A stretch of 64,000 bases of DNA. Origin: Parvularcula sp. BBD 1991-13. GTDB taxonomy: Bacteria; Pseudomonadota; Alphaproteobacteria; Caulobacterales; Parvularculaceae. The DNA is taken from assembly GCA_001657385.1 (NCBI GenBank), contig LYSZ01000003.1, positions 315,001 to 379,000 of the forward strand. The letters run 5' to 3'. The notes beneath the pieces are model-generated. The model worked only from the letters and a program-made list of their open reading frames with translations. It made no database searches and was not told the origin of the DNA. Positions 49,838-56,743 of this stretch are shown here, piece by piece (within the stretch, counting starts at the first letter, position 1; every line of letters starts with the position of its first letter). Position numbers and translations under genes: made by a program.

Positions 49838-49862
49838 CGCATATATCCCCTTGGCGTATGTG
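49838..49862 (+). repeat. Left terminal inverted repeat of the transposon
   Basis: 25 bp starting CGCATATATCCCCTTG and ending CGTATGTG. It differs from the right repeat only at position 17 (G instead of A). Confidence 0.92.
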
Positions 49863-49928
49863 GTTCAAAATGATACAGGACCACGCATCGCATTGCCGAT
49901 TCGGGCGGACTCCGGCCAATAAGGGATT

Positions 49929-50507
49929 ATGGCGAATAGACCGATGGGTTTTGCTGGCGCGCTTACCCTGCTCTGTGAGTTAGGGGGAGCTGGCGTGTCG
50001 ATATTATGGCCGGAAGCCCGATGGATTGGACTTCTCCTTATCATTGTTGGATTTGTTCCAATGGCGATTTGGATTAGAGGAAATAGCGTTGAAATACGTT
50101 CTTTCCTCTCCTCTCGGTTTGCCCTTCGCAAGCTCCCTACAAAAAAGGAACGTCCCTCAAAGTGGATTCCTTTAATCGCTGCCGGGCAGGCGCTTTATGA
50201 AAAACTGAGTCAGAACGCAAAATCTGAAATCGCTCGCACCGCAAAAAGTAAGGATATCTCCATCGCCTCTTATTGCTCTACGGCTCTGCTTACATCCGCT
50301 CAAGACAGGCATATCGTGATTGAAGGGCGACAGGAACCAGACTTGGCCTACGAAGCTATCCCCACCTCTGACCTCGCGCATCTATGGCATACGGATGAAG
50401 ACAAAAACGAATTGCGATCTCTTGGTTATCCAAAAGCTGAATGGTTTGATGTGAGAATACGAGAGTCTGATATTGCAAAAATCGCTGCTGGATTTGAGGA
50501 AGAATAA
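49929..50507 (+). CDS. Transposon passenger: two-helix membrane protein of unknown function
   Basis: The 192-aa product begins with two membrane helices (about residues 7-25, GFAGALTLLCELGGAGVSI, and 32-49, WIGLLLIIVGFVPMAIWI). A soluble part of about 140 residues follows, basic at first (RKLPTKKERPSKW) and ending acidic (IAKIAAGFEEE). The soluble part has helical segments (AAGQALYEKLSQNAKSEIARTAK) and a mixed C-terminus. No known domain is evident. AAGGG precedes the ATG closely. The next small gene begins directly after its stop, so three passenger genes appear to form an operon. Codon use is markedly more AT-rich than in the host genes. Confidence 0.72.
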   Translation: MANRPMGFAGALTLLCELGGAGVSILWPEARWIGLLLIIVGFVPMAIWIRGNSVEIRSFLSSRFALRKLPTKKERPSKWIPLIAAGQALYEKLSQNAKSEIARTAKSKDISIASYCSTALLTSAQDRHIVIEGRQEPDLAYEAIPTSDLAHLWHTDEDKNELRSLGYPKAEWFDVRIRESDIAKIAAGFEEE

Positions 50508-50681
50508 ATGTCACGCGGTAAGCACCTCAGCCTAGAAGAAGCCCGCAAGAAGGGCCTTCTGGAACAATTCGCCAAAGAGCATCCTAACGAAGCGGATGCG
50601 GAACGGTTTGAGCGGCTGCTAGAGGCGATGGCGAAGGGGGAGAAACCGAAATCAAAAGAAAAGAATGATGGAAAGCGATGA
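50508..50681 (+). CDS. Transposon passenger: small charged protein (57 aa)
   Basis: Starts with an ATG immediately after the stop of the 192-aa gene and reads MSRGKHLSLEEARKKGLLEQ, then FAKEHPNEADAERFERLLEA and a lysine-rich tail. It is very hydrophilic and helical. Stop-start adjacency upstream and a 17-bp overlap with the next gene downstream support real, coupled translation. I know no function. The gene is too short for simple frame searches, so it is easily missed. Confidence 0.6.
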   Translation: MSRGKHLSLEEARKKGLLEQFAKEHPNEADAERFERLLEAMAKGEKPKSKEKNDGKR

Positions 50682-51174
50682 AAGCCTGAGATTCGCGATT
50701 GAGGATGCGCGGACAAATCAACAGAATTTGCTTGAACTAATTCACTTAAATGATTCGAAGGCGATGACGCTTCTTAGCGTGTGTGCGCCTCTCGGTGCAG
50801 CGACGGCATCCGGTGCTGCGTTGGGATTGTTCGGCGGCTCATCTGTGTTGAATGGCGCTCTAAGCTGGGGGCTAGTCGCAGCAACGATTTTTATATTCGT
50901 ATCGTGCGTGTTTTGCTTTCGTGCAATGGGCTTTGCGAGAGTATGGATTCCCGGACGCGAACCCAAATTTTGGATTGCGGCAATCAACCATGACGATGCG
51001 TCGTTTAAGCAAATAACTTTATCTGCATTGAAAAAGATGGAGCTGGAGATTGAACGAAATGCCCGGCATAACGCTAAATCGTCATTAGCTTTGCGTCGCG
51101 CCCGCGCCACAATCATGACAATGCCGCTAGCCTTAATCGTTGTTGCAACAATTGCGAGTAAATTTGGCGCGTAG
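50665..51174 (+). CDS. Transposon passenger: three-helix protein resembling Pycsar-type 2TM effectors (PycTM-like)
   Basis: The 169-aa product has a short acidic N-terminus, the segment LIHLNDSKAMTLLSVCAPLG (D30, K32) leading into helix 1 (about 34-56), helix 2 (64-86), a cytoplasmic loop, and the helix FKQITLSALKKMELEIERN with ARHNAKSSLALRRARA before helix 3 (148-164). The D-x-K-x-x-x-L-L motif, the two-helix hairpin and the ERN...K stretch before a final helix match what I know of the PycTM/SLATT-like membrane effectors of cyclic-nucleotide anti-phage systems. No cyclase gene is present, so a defence role is an inference. It overlaps the 57-aa gene by 17 bp; a start at 50668 is equally possible. 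Confidence 0.68.
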   Translation: MMESDESLRFAIEDARTNQQNLLELIHLNDSKAMTLLSVCAPLGAATASGAALGLFGGSSVLNGALSWGLVAATIFIFVSCVFCFRAMGFARVWIPGREPKFWIAAINHDDASFKQITLSALKKMELEIERNARHNAKSSLALRRARATIMTMPLALIVVATIASKFGA

Positions 51175-51176
51175 TC

Positions 51177-51305
51177 TTAGTCTTCAGGGGCAGGGCGTCC
51201 CGGAGGTTCGCCCTTTTCGCGCGAATCATTGTCAGGCAGGTCGAGGGGGTAATCCCCATCACCCTCATCATCGTCGCGGTCGCGTGGCCCCAGAATGATT
51301 TTCAT
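51177..51305 (-). CDS. Possible 42-aa acidic protein downstream of the transposase
   Basis: Starts with an ATG 8 bp after the transposase stop and reads MKIILGPRDRDDDEGDGDYP, continuing with proline and acidic residues to PEDstop. Strongly acidic and disordered. Immediate adjacency to the transposase suggests co-transcription, but there is only a weak ACAAAG ribosome binding site and no known family. It ends 2 bp from the convergent PycTM-like gene. Confidence 0.35.
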   Translation of the reverse strand: MKIILGPRDRDDDEGDGDYPLDLPDNDSREKGEPPGRPAPED

Positions 51306-51313
51306 CTTTGTAT

Positions 51314-52180
51314 TTAGCGGCGCGAGAATGAATTTAGCAAGATCGGGAACATCAAGTGACCCTGTTTCCGCAGGTTAAAGCGGAACTCATACTCGCCAAG
51401 GTAATTCGGCAGGTGTTTTTGCGAAACCCAAACGTGCGTTCCTTCGACGGTTTTCTTAAACCACAGCCAGAAGGCTTCGATATTGTTTGTATGAACGCCG
51501 TCTTTCGTGACGTATTCGCCAGCGGAGTGATTGACCGTTCCGTGATGAAAGCCGAACTCAGTGAGGTTCGAGAACGCGCGGGCGTCGTCGGTCGCGATCT
51601 TGGCGCCCGGATTGACGATTTCGAAAAGGGCGTTTTCGACCGTGACGGCGCGGCGGTTTGGAATGACGCGGGTTACGGCCTCGCCGCCGCGTTCCACAAC
51701 GCCAAGCACAACAGCCTTGTCGTCTTGGCCCTGCTTGTCCTTGCCGCCGATAAAGGCTTTGTCGGCTTCAACCGGCTTGCGGCCCGGTCCGCCAAGGGGC
51801 GCGTCGCCGTCAACCCAGCCCATATATTCGCGGATTTTATGGGCAATGCGCCACGCCGTCTTATAGGTCACGCCAAGCGCGCGCTGGATTTCCTTGGCGG
51901 AAACGCCGTTGCGCGTCGTCGTGAAAAGGAACATGGCGTAATACCACTTCTGGAGCGGCGTTCTGGAGCGCTCAAAGGGCGTTCCGGCCATAGGGTGGAT
52001 GTGGTTGCCGCAGTTGCAGGTATAGGCGGGCATCTTCGAGAGGCGCTTGAACTCGCCAATCACGCCGCAGCGGTCGCAGGCAGGCGATTCGCCAAAGCGG
52101 GTGCGGAACAGATGGTCCAGACAGGCGTCGTCGTCCGGGAACATCTTGAAAAAGTCTTGGATTGTCAGTGCTTTGCTCAT
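51314..52180 (-). CDS. IS1595 family transposase (ISXO2-like)
   Basis: DDE-type recombinase that cuts and joins the element's ends. The 288-aa product begins with a small helical segment and a zinc ribbon (C35-x2-C38 and C55-x-C57). An HTH region follows (GVSAKEIQRALGVTYKTAWRIAHKIREYM). The DDE-like catalytic domain has D140 in PVEADKAFIGG, D198/D199 in KIATDDARAF, and N232 in HTNNIEAFWLWFKK with the family lysine. In most ISXO2 proteins the first motif is DE-x-Y; here it reads DKAF. The start lies 24 bp inside the right inverted repeat. Apparently full length and intact. Confidence 0.93.
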   Translation of the reverse strand: MSKALTIQDFFKMFPDDDACLDHLFRTRFGESPACDRCGVIGEFKRLSKMPAYTCNCGNHIHPMAGTPFERSRTPLQKWYYAMFLFTTTRNGVSAKEIQRALGVTYKTAWRIAHKIREYMGWVDGDAPLGGPGRKPVEADKAFIGGKDKQGQDDKAVVLGVVERGGEAVTRVIPNRRAVTVENALFEIVNPGAKIATDDARAFSNLTEFGFHHGTVNHSAGEYVTKDGVHTNNIEAFWLWFKKTVEGTHVWVSQKHLPNYLGEYEFRFNLRKQGHLMFPILLNSFSRR

Positions 52181-52203
52181 ACCCCCAATATAGAAACTCA
52201 GGG

Positions 52204-52228
52204 CACATACGTCAAGGGGATATATGCG
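52204..52228 (-). repeat. Right terminal inverted repeat of the transposon
   Basis: On the minus strand it reads CGCATATATCCCCTTG, then A, then CGTATGTG. It matches the left repeat at 24 of 25 positions. Confidence 0.92.
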
Positions 52229-52236
52229 TCGTTAAA
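52229..52236. repeat. Right target-site duplication TCGTTAAA
   Basis: Direct repeat of 49830-49837, immediately outside the right inverted repeat. Confidence 0.9.
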
Positions 52237-52456
52237 CCGCGCGCACGCCTCCGGGCGATCCGCCGCGCTCCGAGGCGGCCGCCGATTCCCCGCCAGGCCG
52301 CCGCCGCGCCGCAGCCGACCCGCAGCTGACCCGCAGCCGCAACCGCGCAGGGCCGCCGGCGCGCGGCGCGGTTGTTCTCTCGCCAGCGATTTTGCGGTAT
52401 CTACGCCGCCATATCCCATCGCAGCCAGAAGCGCCCGGCGCGCAAGAAGGTCGTCC

Positions 52457-54544
52457 ATGTCCCGCATTCCTTTCATCATCCTTGCGCTTATCGCGCTCCT
52501 CTTCGCCCTCGTCGTGCTCGCCCCCAATTTCGTGCCCGCCGCCGCCTACAAGGAGCGGCTGGAGACCGCCGCGTCCGAAGCCCTCGGCCGCCGGGTCACG
52601 GTGGGAGACAACCTCTCCTTCCGGCTCATCCCGCGCACGGCGTTTCGGGTCGACGCGCTGGAGATCGCCAACGCCGACGGCTTCGACGGGCCTTATCTCA
52701 CCCGCGTGGAAAACGCCGATCTGGGCGTTAAGCTGTTCGCGCTCCTGTCGGGCATCGTCGAGGTCGACCGCTTCGTGCTGACCGAGCCCGACATTTACCT
52801 GGAGCGCGCCGCCGACGGACGGGTGAACTGGAACCTCGCCGGGACGGCGGCGGGCGGAACCGCGCCGGACGGCGAAAACGGATCGCAGCCTTCCGCCCCG
52901 GGCGCGCTGAAGGAGTTGCGGCTCGGCGACGTGCGCATCGTCGACGGCCGCGCGCGCTATGCCGACGCCGGCGCCGGCCAGCGCTTCGAGGCGACGGCGA
53001 TCAACCTCGCCGTTATTCTCAAAAGCCTGTCCGAACCCCTTGAAGTCAAAGGAGAGATGGTCTTCCAGGGCGCGCCCGCGACGGTCGATCTGGTGCTCAC
53101 CACCCTTGACGATCTGACGGCCGGCCGCGCCGCCAATATGAAGATCGACGCCGCGCTCGGCGCGGCGAGCGCCGGGGCGGACCTGTCGCTGACCGCGCCG
53201 GCGAACGGCTCGCCGACCTACGCCGGGCCGATCCGGCTGGAAGCGCCGGACCTGACGGCCCTCGCAGCGCTGATGGACGTCGAACTGGCCGACGCGCCCG
53301 GTTTCGACCGGCTCGACCTCGCCGGGGACGTCGACGGGAACGATGCGGGCATGCGTCTTTCCAACGCCGAGATCGGCTTCGACGAGATCGAAGCGCAAGG
53401 CGCGCTCAGCCTCGACTGGAGCGGCGAACGGCCGAGGGCCAGCGGCGTTCTGTCCACGGAAAATCTCGACCTGCGCCCCTACATGCCGCCGCCGGCGGAG
53501 ACGGACGCAGAGGGCTTTCCCGCCTGGTCCGAAGCGCCCATGGACTTTTCCAGCCTGCGCAATCTCGACGCCGATCTCGACGTGTCGACCGACGCGATCC
53601 TGCTGAACGACCTGCAGGTCGGCGAGAGCCGCCTGCTCCTGAAAATCGACCGCGGCCGCATGACCGCGGAGATTCCGGAACTGTCCATGTATGGCGGCCA
53701 GGGATCGGGCCAGCTTGTCGTCAACGCCCGCGGCGCGACGCCGTCCTTCGCCGGAAACTTCGACATGGGCGCGGTGAACGCCCAGCCCTTCTCGCGCGAT
53801 CTCCTGAAGCACGACAACCTCCTCGGCCTCGGCTCCTTCACCTTCAACTTCACCGCCAGCGGCGCCAGCCAGGCGGCGATCATGGCCTCGATGGACGGCG
53901 GCGGCGGCTTCGACCTCGCCGACGGGGCGCTGAAGGGGGTCAACATCGCCGGCATCGCCCGCGCCGCGGCGCAACTGCGCGCGGGCGGCCTCAACCCGGC
54001 GGCCCTCGCCGCCGCCGTCGCCGAGGCGCGCGGCCCGGCGCAGCAAACCGACTTCACCGAGTTCCTGTCGCGTTTCACCATGGACGACGGGGTCGTCAGC
54101 GCCCCAACGATTTCCCTGAACGGACCGTTCCTGGCGATGAACGGAACCGGCTCGGTCAACCTGCCGGCGCAGACCATCGACCTGCGGCTCACGCCGCGCG
54201 CAAGCACCGCCGCCGACGGCCAGGGCGGACAGGCGCTCGCCGTGCCGATGCGCATCGGCGGCACGTTTTCCGCGCCGACCATCGCCGTCGACGCCGAACG
54301 GCTTCTGCGCGACAATGTCGAGGGAACCCTGCGCGACACGCTTCAAGGGCTGGTCCGCGGCGACAGGGCGAATGAGGACGGGGCGACCGAGGACGGGACC
54401 GCCGAAGGCGAGACCGCTGCGGACGGGGAGCAGCCGTCGCTCGAGGAAAGCCTCATCAACGAAGGGCTGAACGCGCTGTTTGGCCGGCGCGGCGGGTCGC
54501 CGGAGAACGAAAAGCCGCAAGAAGAACAGGACCGACAGCAATAA
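52457..54544 (+). CDS. AsmA family protein
   Basis: Large envelope protein anchored by an N-terminal membrane helix (IPFIILALIALLFALVVLAPNFV); AsmA-like proteins form bridge-like structures implicated in phospholipid transport to the outer membrane. The 695-aa product shows the AsmA N-terminal domain (YKERLETAASEALGRRVTVGD, FRVDALEIANADGFDGPYLTRVENADLGVKLFALLSGIVEVDRFVL) and the C-terminal domain (FNFTASGASQAAIMASMDGGGGFDLADGALKGVNIAGIARA; LPAQTIDLRLTPRAS). A charged tail of ~70 residues ends it. AAGG precedes the ATG. The frame extends upstream through the transposon only by chance. Confidence 0.92.
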   Translation: MSRIPFIILALIALLFALVVLAPNFVPAAAYKERLETAASEALGRRVTVGDNLSFRLIPRTAFRVDALEIANADGFDGPYLTRVENADLGVKLFALLSGIVEVDRFVLTEPDIYLERAADGRVNWNLAGTAAGGTAPDGENGSQPSAPGALKELRLGDVRIVDGRARYADAGAGQRFEATAINLAVILKSLSEPLEVKGEMVFQGAPATVDLVLTTLDDLTAGRAANMKIDAALGAASAGADLSLTAPANGSPTYAGPIRLEAPDLTALAALMDVELADAPGFDRLDLAGDVDGNDAGMRLSNAEIGFDEIEAQGALSLDWSGERPRASGVLSTENLDLRPYMPPPAETDAEGFPAWSEAPMDFSSLRNLDADLDVSTDAILLNDLQVGESRLLLKIDRGRMTAEIPELSMYGGQGSGQLVVNARGATPSFAGNFDMGAVNAQPFSRDLLKHDNLLGLGSFTFNFTASGASQAAIMASMDGGGGFDLADGALKGVNIAGIARAAAQLRAGGLNPAALAAAVAEARGPAQQTDFTEFLSRFTMDDGVVSAPTISLNGPFLAMNGTGSVNLPAQTIDLRLTPRASTAADGQGGQALAVPMRIGGTFSAPTIAVDAERLLRDNVEGTLRDTLQGLVRGDRANEDGATEDGTAEGETAADGEQPSLEESLINEGLNALFGRRGGSPENEKPQEEQDRQQ

Positions 54545-54572
54545 GGGCCCGTTTGCGACGACGCTGAAAAGC

Positions 54573-54610
54573 GATCGCTCCCTGTCCGGAGGAGACGGGG
54601 AGCGATCTTT
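54573..54610 (+). terminator. Intrinsic terminator after the AsmA gene
   Basis: 14-bp stem GATCGCTCCCTGTC / GACGGGGAGCGATC with one wobble pair and a 7-nt loop (CGGAGGA), followed by a short TTTCT tract. It lies between two convergent genes and could act on both. Confidence 0.75.
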
Positions 54611-54674
54611 CTCGGTTACGGTCTTCCGCCGCCCGGTCTCCCGCGAGCGCCACCCCGCAGAGGAAGAGTTTGTT

Positions 54675-55061
54675 CTAGTCGTGTACGGACGGATCGGGGC
54701 ACGCCTTGCCGCGCCGCATCAGGAGGACGAACAGGATTATCGCGATCACCGGAGAGGCGACGATGAAGATCGTGAACGCCACCGCGCCCCCCGCCGCAAC
54801 GATGCCCAGCGCCGCGCCGACGAGCCCCAGGACGACGCCGACCGCCGCGCTGACAAGACCGACGATCAGCGCCGCGAGCCCGGCGAACCCGGCGGCGATC
54901 GCCTCGACAACGGTAAGCTGGGGCTCCGCGTAAACATAGGCGCCGGCGGCCAGCATGCCGCCGACAAAGACGATCAACGCCAGGGTCACGAAAAACCAGG
55001 CCGCGCCGCCCGAACGGCGCGGCGCTGCGCCGGCGTCCGCCATGCTATCGGAAACATTCAT
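54675..55061 (-). CDS. Hypothetical multi-helix membrane protein (128 aa)
   Basis: Three to four membrane helices: AAWFFVTLALIVFVGGMLAAGAYVY, TVVEAIAAGFAGLAALIVGLVSAAVGVVLGLVGAALGIVAAG, and FTIFIVASPVIAIILFVLLM. The middle stretch is rich in Gly, Ala and Val, like a channel or holin-type hairpin. AAGGGG lies 7 nt before the ATG at 55059-55061. A perfect 16-bp palindrome lies 17 bp upstream of the start. I do not recognise a named family. It is convergent with the AsmA gene. Confidence 0.72.
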   Translation of the reverse strand: MNVSDSMADAGAAPRRSGGAAWFFVTLALIVFVGGMLAAGAYVYAEPQLTVVEAIAAGFAGLAALIVGLVSAAVGVVLGLVGAALGIVAAGGAVAFTIFIVASPVIAIILFVLLMRRGKACPDPSVHD

Positions 55062-55077
55062 ATCACACCCCTTTCAT

Positions 55078-55093
55078 GCAGCTTTAAAGCTGC
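55078..55093. promoter_or_regulatory. 16-bp perfect palindrome in the leader of the 128-aa membrane protein gene
   Basis: GCAGCTTTAAAGCTGC, centred 25 bp upstream of the start codon. It may be an operator; an RNA hairpin just before the ribosome binding site is also possible. The regulator is unknown. Confidence 0.45.
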
Positions 55094-55296
55094 GAGCCCT
55101 TTCTTTTCAGCATATCCCTTTAAACTACCCGGTACTGAAAGCATTTTTGTCGCGATCCCGGCGCCTGCGCAAGCCGCTTCGCCGCATCTTCCGAGCGCTT
55201 TGTCGCGTCCCCGCCGGGGTCGTGACAGGCGCATTTGCGCAAGGGCGCGCGCTCTGCTAGGCGAGCGCCTTCTCATGTCTTGAAGGACCTCACCCC

Positions 55297-56028
55297 ATGG
55301 CGGGCGCACCGCAATCGCGCAACTCAGCTTTCCCGGTCTCGCCGCCGAAAGGCGCATCGCCAAGAGGCCCTTCGCCGGGCGGGACAACGCCAGACGCCCA
55401 AAAACCGGAGGCCCAAAAGCCAGCCACCCAAAAGTCAGCCGCTCCCCGCGCCTGGCAGCGGATGCTCTCCGGCCGGCGTCTCGACATTCTCGATCCCTCG
55501 CCGGTGGATATCGAAATCGACGACATCGCCCACGGGCTCGCCAGGGTCGCCCGCTGGAACGGGCAGACCGTCGGCCCGCTGCCGTTCAACGTGGCCCAGC
55601 ATTCCCTCATCGTCGAAGCCTTTTGCGGCGAGATGAAGCCCGGCTGGCCGGCGCGCTGGCGGCTTGCGGCGCTGCTTCACGACGCGCCGGAATTCGTTAT
55701 CGGCGACATGATTTCGCCCTTCAAGGCCCAGCTCGGAGGGGTCTACAAACAGATCGAGCATCGCCTGCAACAGGCCGTTCACCTGCGCTTCGGCCTGCCG
55801 GCGGACCTGCCCTCGGCGGTGGAGAAAACCATCAAGCGGGGCGACCGCGCCTGCGCTTTCTTCGAGGCGACCCAGATTGCGGGCTTCACCCACGCCGAGG
55901 CGCGCAAATTCTTCGGAACGCCCCGGGGCGTGTCCCAGATCGAGTTGAAAACCATGACCGCCACCGCCGCCCAGGCGGCCTATATCAAGCGGTTCAAGGA
56001 GCTGATGGCGGCCTGCGACGCGACGTAA
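55297..56028 (+). CDS. HD-domain hydrolase (YfbR-like 5'-deoxynucleotidase family)
   Basis: Metal-dependent phosphohydrolase. After a ~50-residue disordered N-terminus with short KPxAQKP-type repeats, the domain shows the HD motif: NVAQHSLIVEAF (first His), AALLHDAPEFVIGDMISPFK (HD plus the E and D typical of YfbR), and VEKTIKRGDRACAFFEATQIAGF. 243 aa. E. coli YfbR dephosphorylates deoxynucleoside monophosphates; the same reaction is likely but not certain here. AAGGA lies 10 nt before the ATG. Transcribed alone. Confidence 0.87.
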   Translation: MAGAPQSRNSAFPVSPPKGASPRGPSPGGTTPDAQKPEAQKPATQKSAAPRAWQRMLSGRRLDILDPSPVDIEIDDIAHGLARVARWNGQTVGPLPFNVAQHSLIVEAFCGEMKPGWPARWRLAALLHDAPEFVIGDMISPFKAQLGGVYKQIEHRLQQAVHLRFGLPADLPSAVEKTIKRGDRACAFFEATQIAGFTHAEARKFFGTPRGVSQIELKTMTATAAQAAYIKRFKELMAACDAT

Positions 56029-56221
56029 CATCGACGCCGGCCGGATCCGCGCGCATGACCCGTCCCGCGCGGTAACAACGTTGCGACCTCAAGGCCGCGT
56101 GATGGGTCGACGGCTTACAAAAAACGCAATTGCTGCGCATTTAATTGTCAGGAAACGGGCCAGGGCGTAAAATGCGCGATCCGGCCCCCGTGATGCAGAC
56201 GAGTTGAAACCGCGCTTAACG

Positions 56222-56725
56222 ATGATTGTCGTCAGTTCACTTAACCACGCTAGGGAAGCGTACAGCCGCTTCCGTCCGGCTTACGTCGTCTCGATCCTCG
56301 ACCACGAGGAAGCCGAGGCGCCGGATTTCGACGGGCTCGCGGCGGAAAACCACCTCGAGCTGATAAGCAATTGCAGCCGGCGCGACTGCGGCGACGCAGA
56401 CACGCCGCGTTGCGACAGACTGATCGCCCTGGCGCGCCGGTGGAACCGCGCCGCGCCGATCCTCATTCATTGCAACCAGGGCGTCGCGCGCTCGATGGCG
56501 GCGGCCTACATCATCATGTGCGCCGTCGACGAACACCGCAGCGAGCGGGAAATCGCCGAAAGCCTGCGCAAGGCCGCGCCGCACGCCGATCCGAACCTCC
56601 TGCTGATTTCCGAAGCGGACGGGCTGCTCAACCGCGACGACCGCATGGTGGAGGCGATCCTCGACCTGACCCCGTGTTGCGGCGCCGTCGCCGAACCGAT
56701 CGTCACCTTGCCAGTGGCGGCCTGA
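56222..56725 (+). CDS. Tyrosine/dual-specificity phosphatase-like protein
   Basis: The active-site loop ILIHCNQGVARSMAAAYII fits the HCx5RS signature of cysteine phosphatases, followed by a helical region. The 167-aa product starts MIVVSSLNHAREAYSRFRPAYVVSILD, resembling a family of short alphaproteobacterial phosphatase-like proteins. The ATG at 56222 lacks a clear Shine-Dalgarno; a TTG at 56204 is an alternative. It ends 18 bp before nadQ on the same strand, so the two are probably co-transcribed. Its substrate, and any link to NAD metabolism, are unknown. Confidence 0.83.
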   Translation: MIVVSSLNHAREAYSRFRPAYVVSILDHEEAEAPDFDGLAAENHLELISNCSRRDCGDADTPRCDRLIALARRWNRAAPILIHCNQGVARSMAAAYIIMCAVDEHRSEREIAESLRKAAPHADPNLLLISEADGLLNRDDRMVEAILDLTPCCGAVAEPIVTLPVAA

Positions 56726-56743
56726 ACGCACTAGACCCGGGCC

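Larger units (their letters stand above)
49838..52228. mobile_element. IS1595-family (ISXO2-like) transposon with passenger genes, 2391 bp
   Basis: Inverted repeats of 25 bp (24/25 identical, outer end CGCATATATCCCCTTG) bound the element at 49838-49862 and 52204-52228, and an 8-bp direct repeat flanks it. The transposase gene reads inward from the right end. The left half holds passenger genes on the plus strand with clearly lower GC content than the host DNA. Without the element and one target copy, the recA and asmA genes would share a short intergenic region. IS1595-type elements with passengers are known; the particular cargo here is not one I recognise. Confidence 0.92.

Noticed and set aside
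49929-51174. Calling the passenger genes a complete Pycsar or CBASS defence system
   Set aside because: No cyclase or CD-NTase motif occurs in the element; only one gene resembles an effector, so a full system cannot be claimed.
55058-55387. 109-aa minus-strand frame overlapping the palindrome and the start of the HD hydrolase gene
   Set aside because: It overlaps the promoter and first codons of the HD-domain gene in antisense and has no recognisable features.
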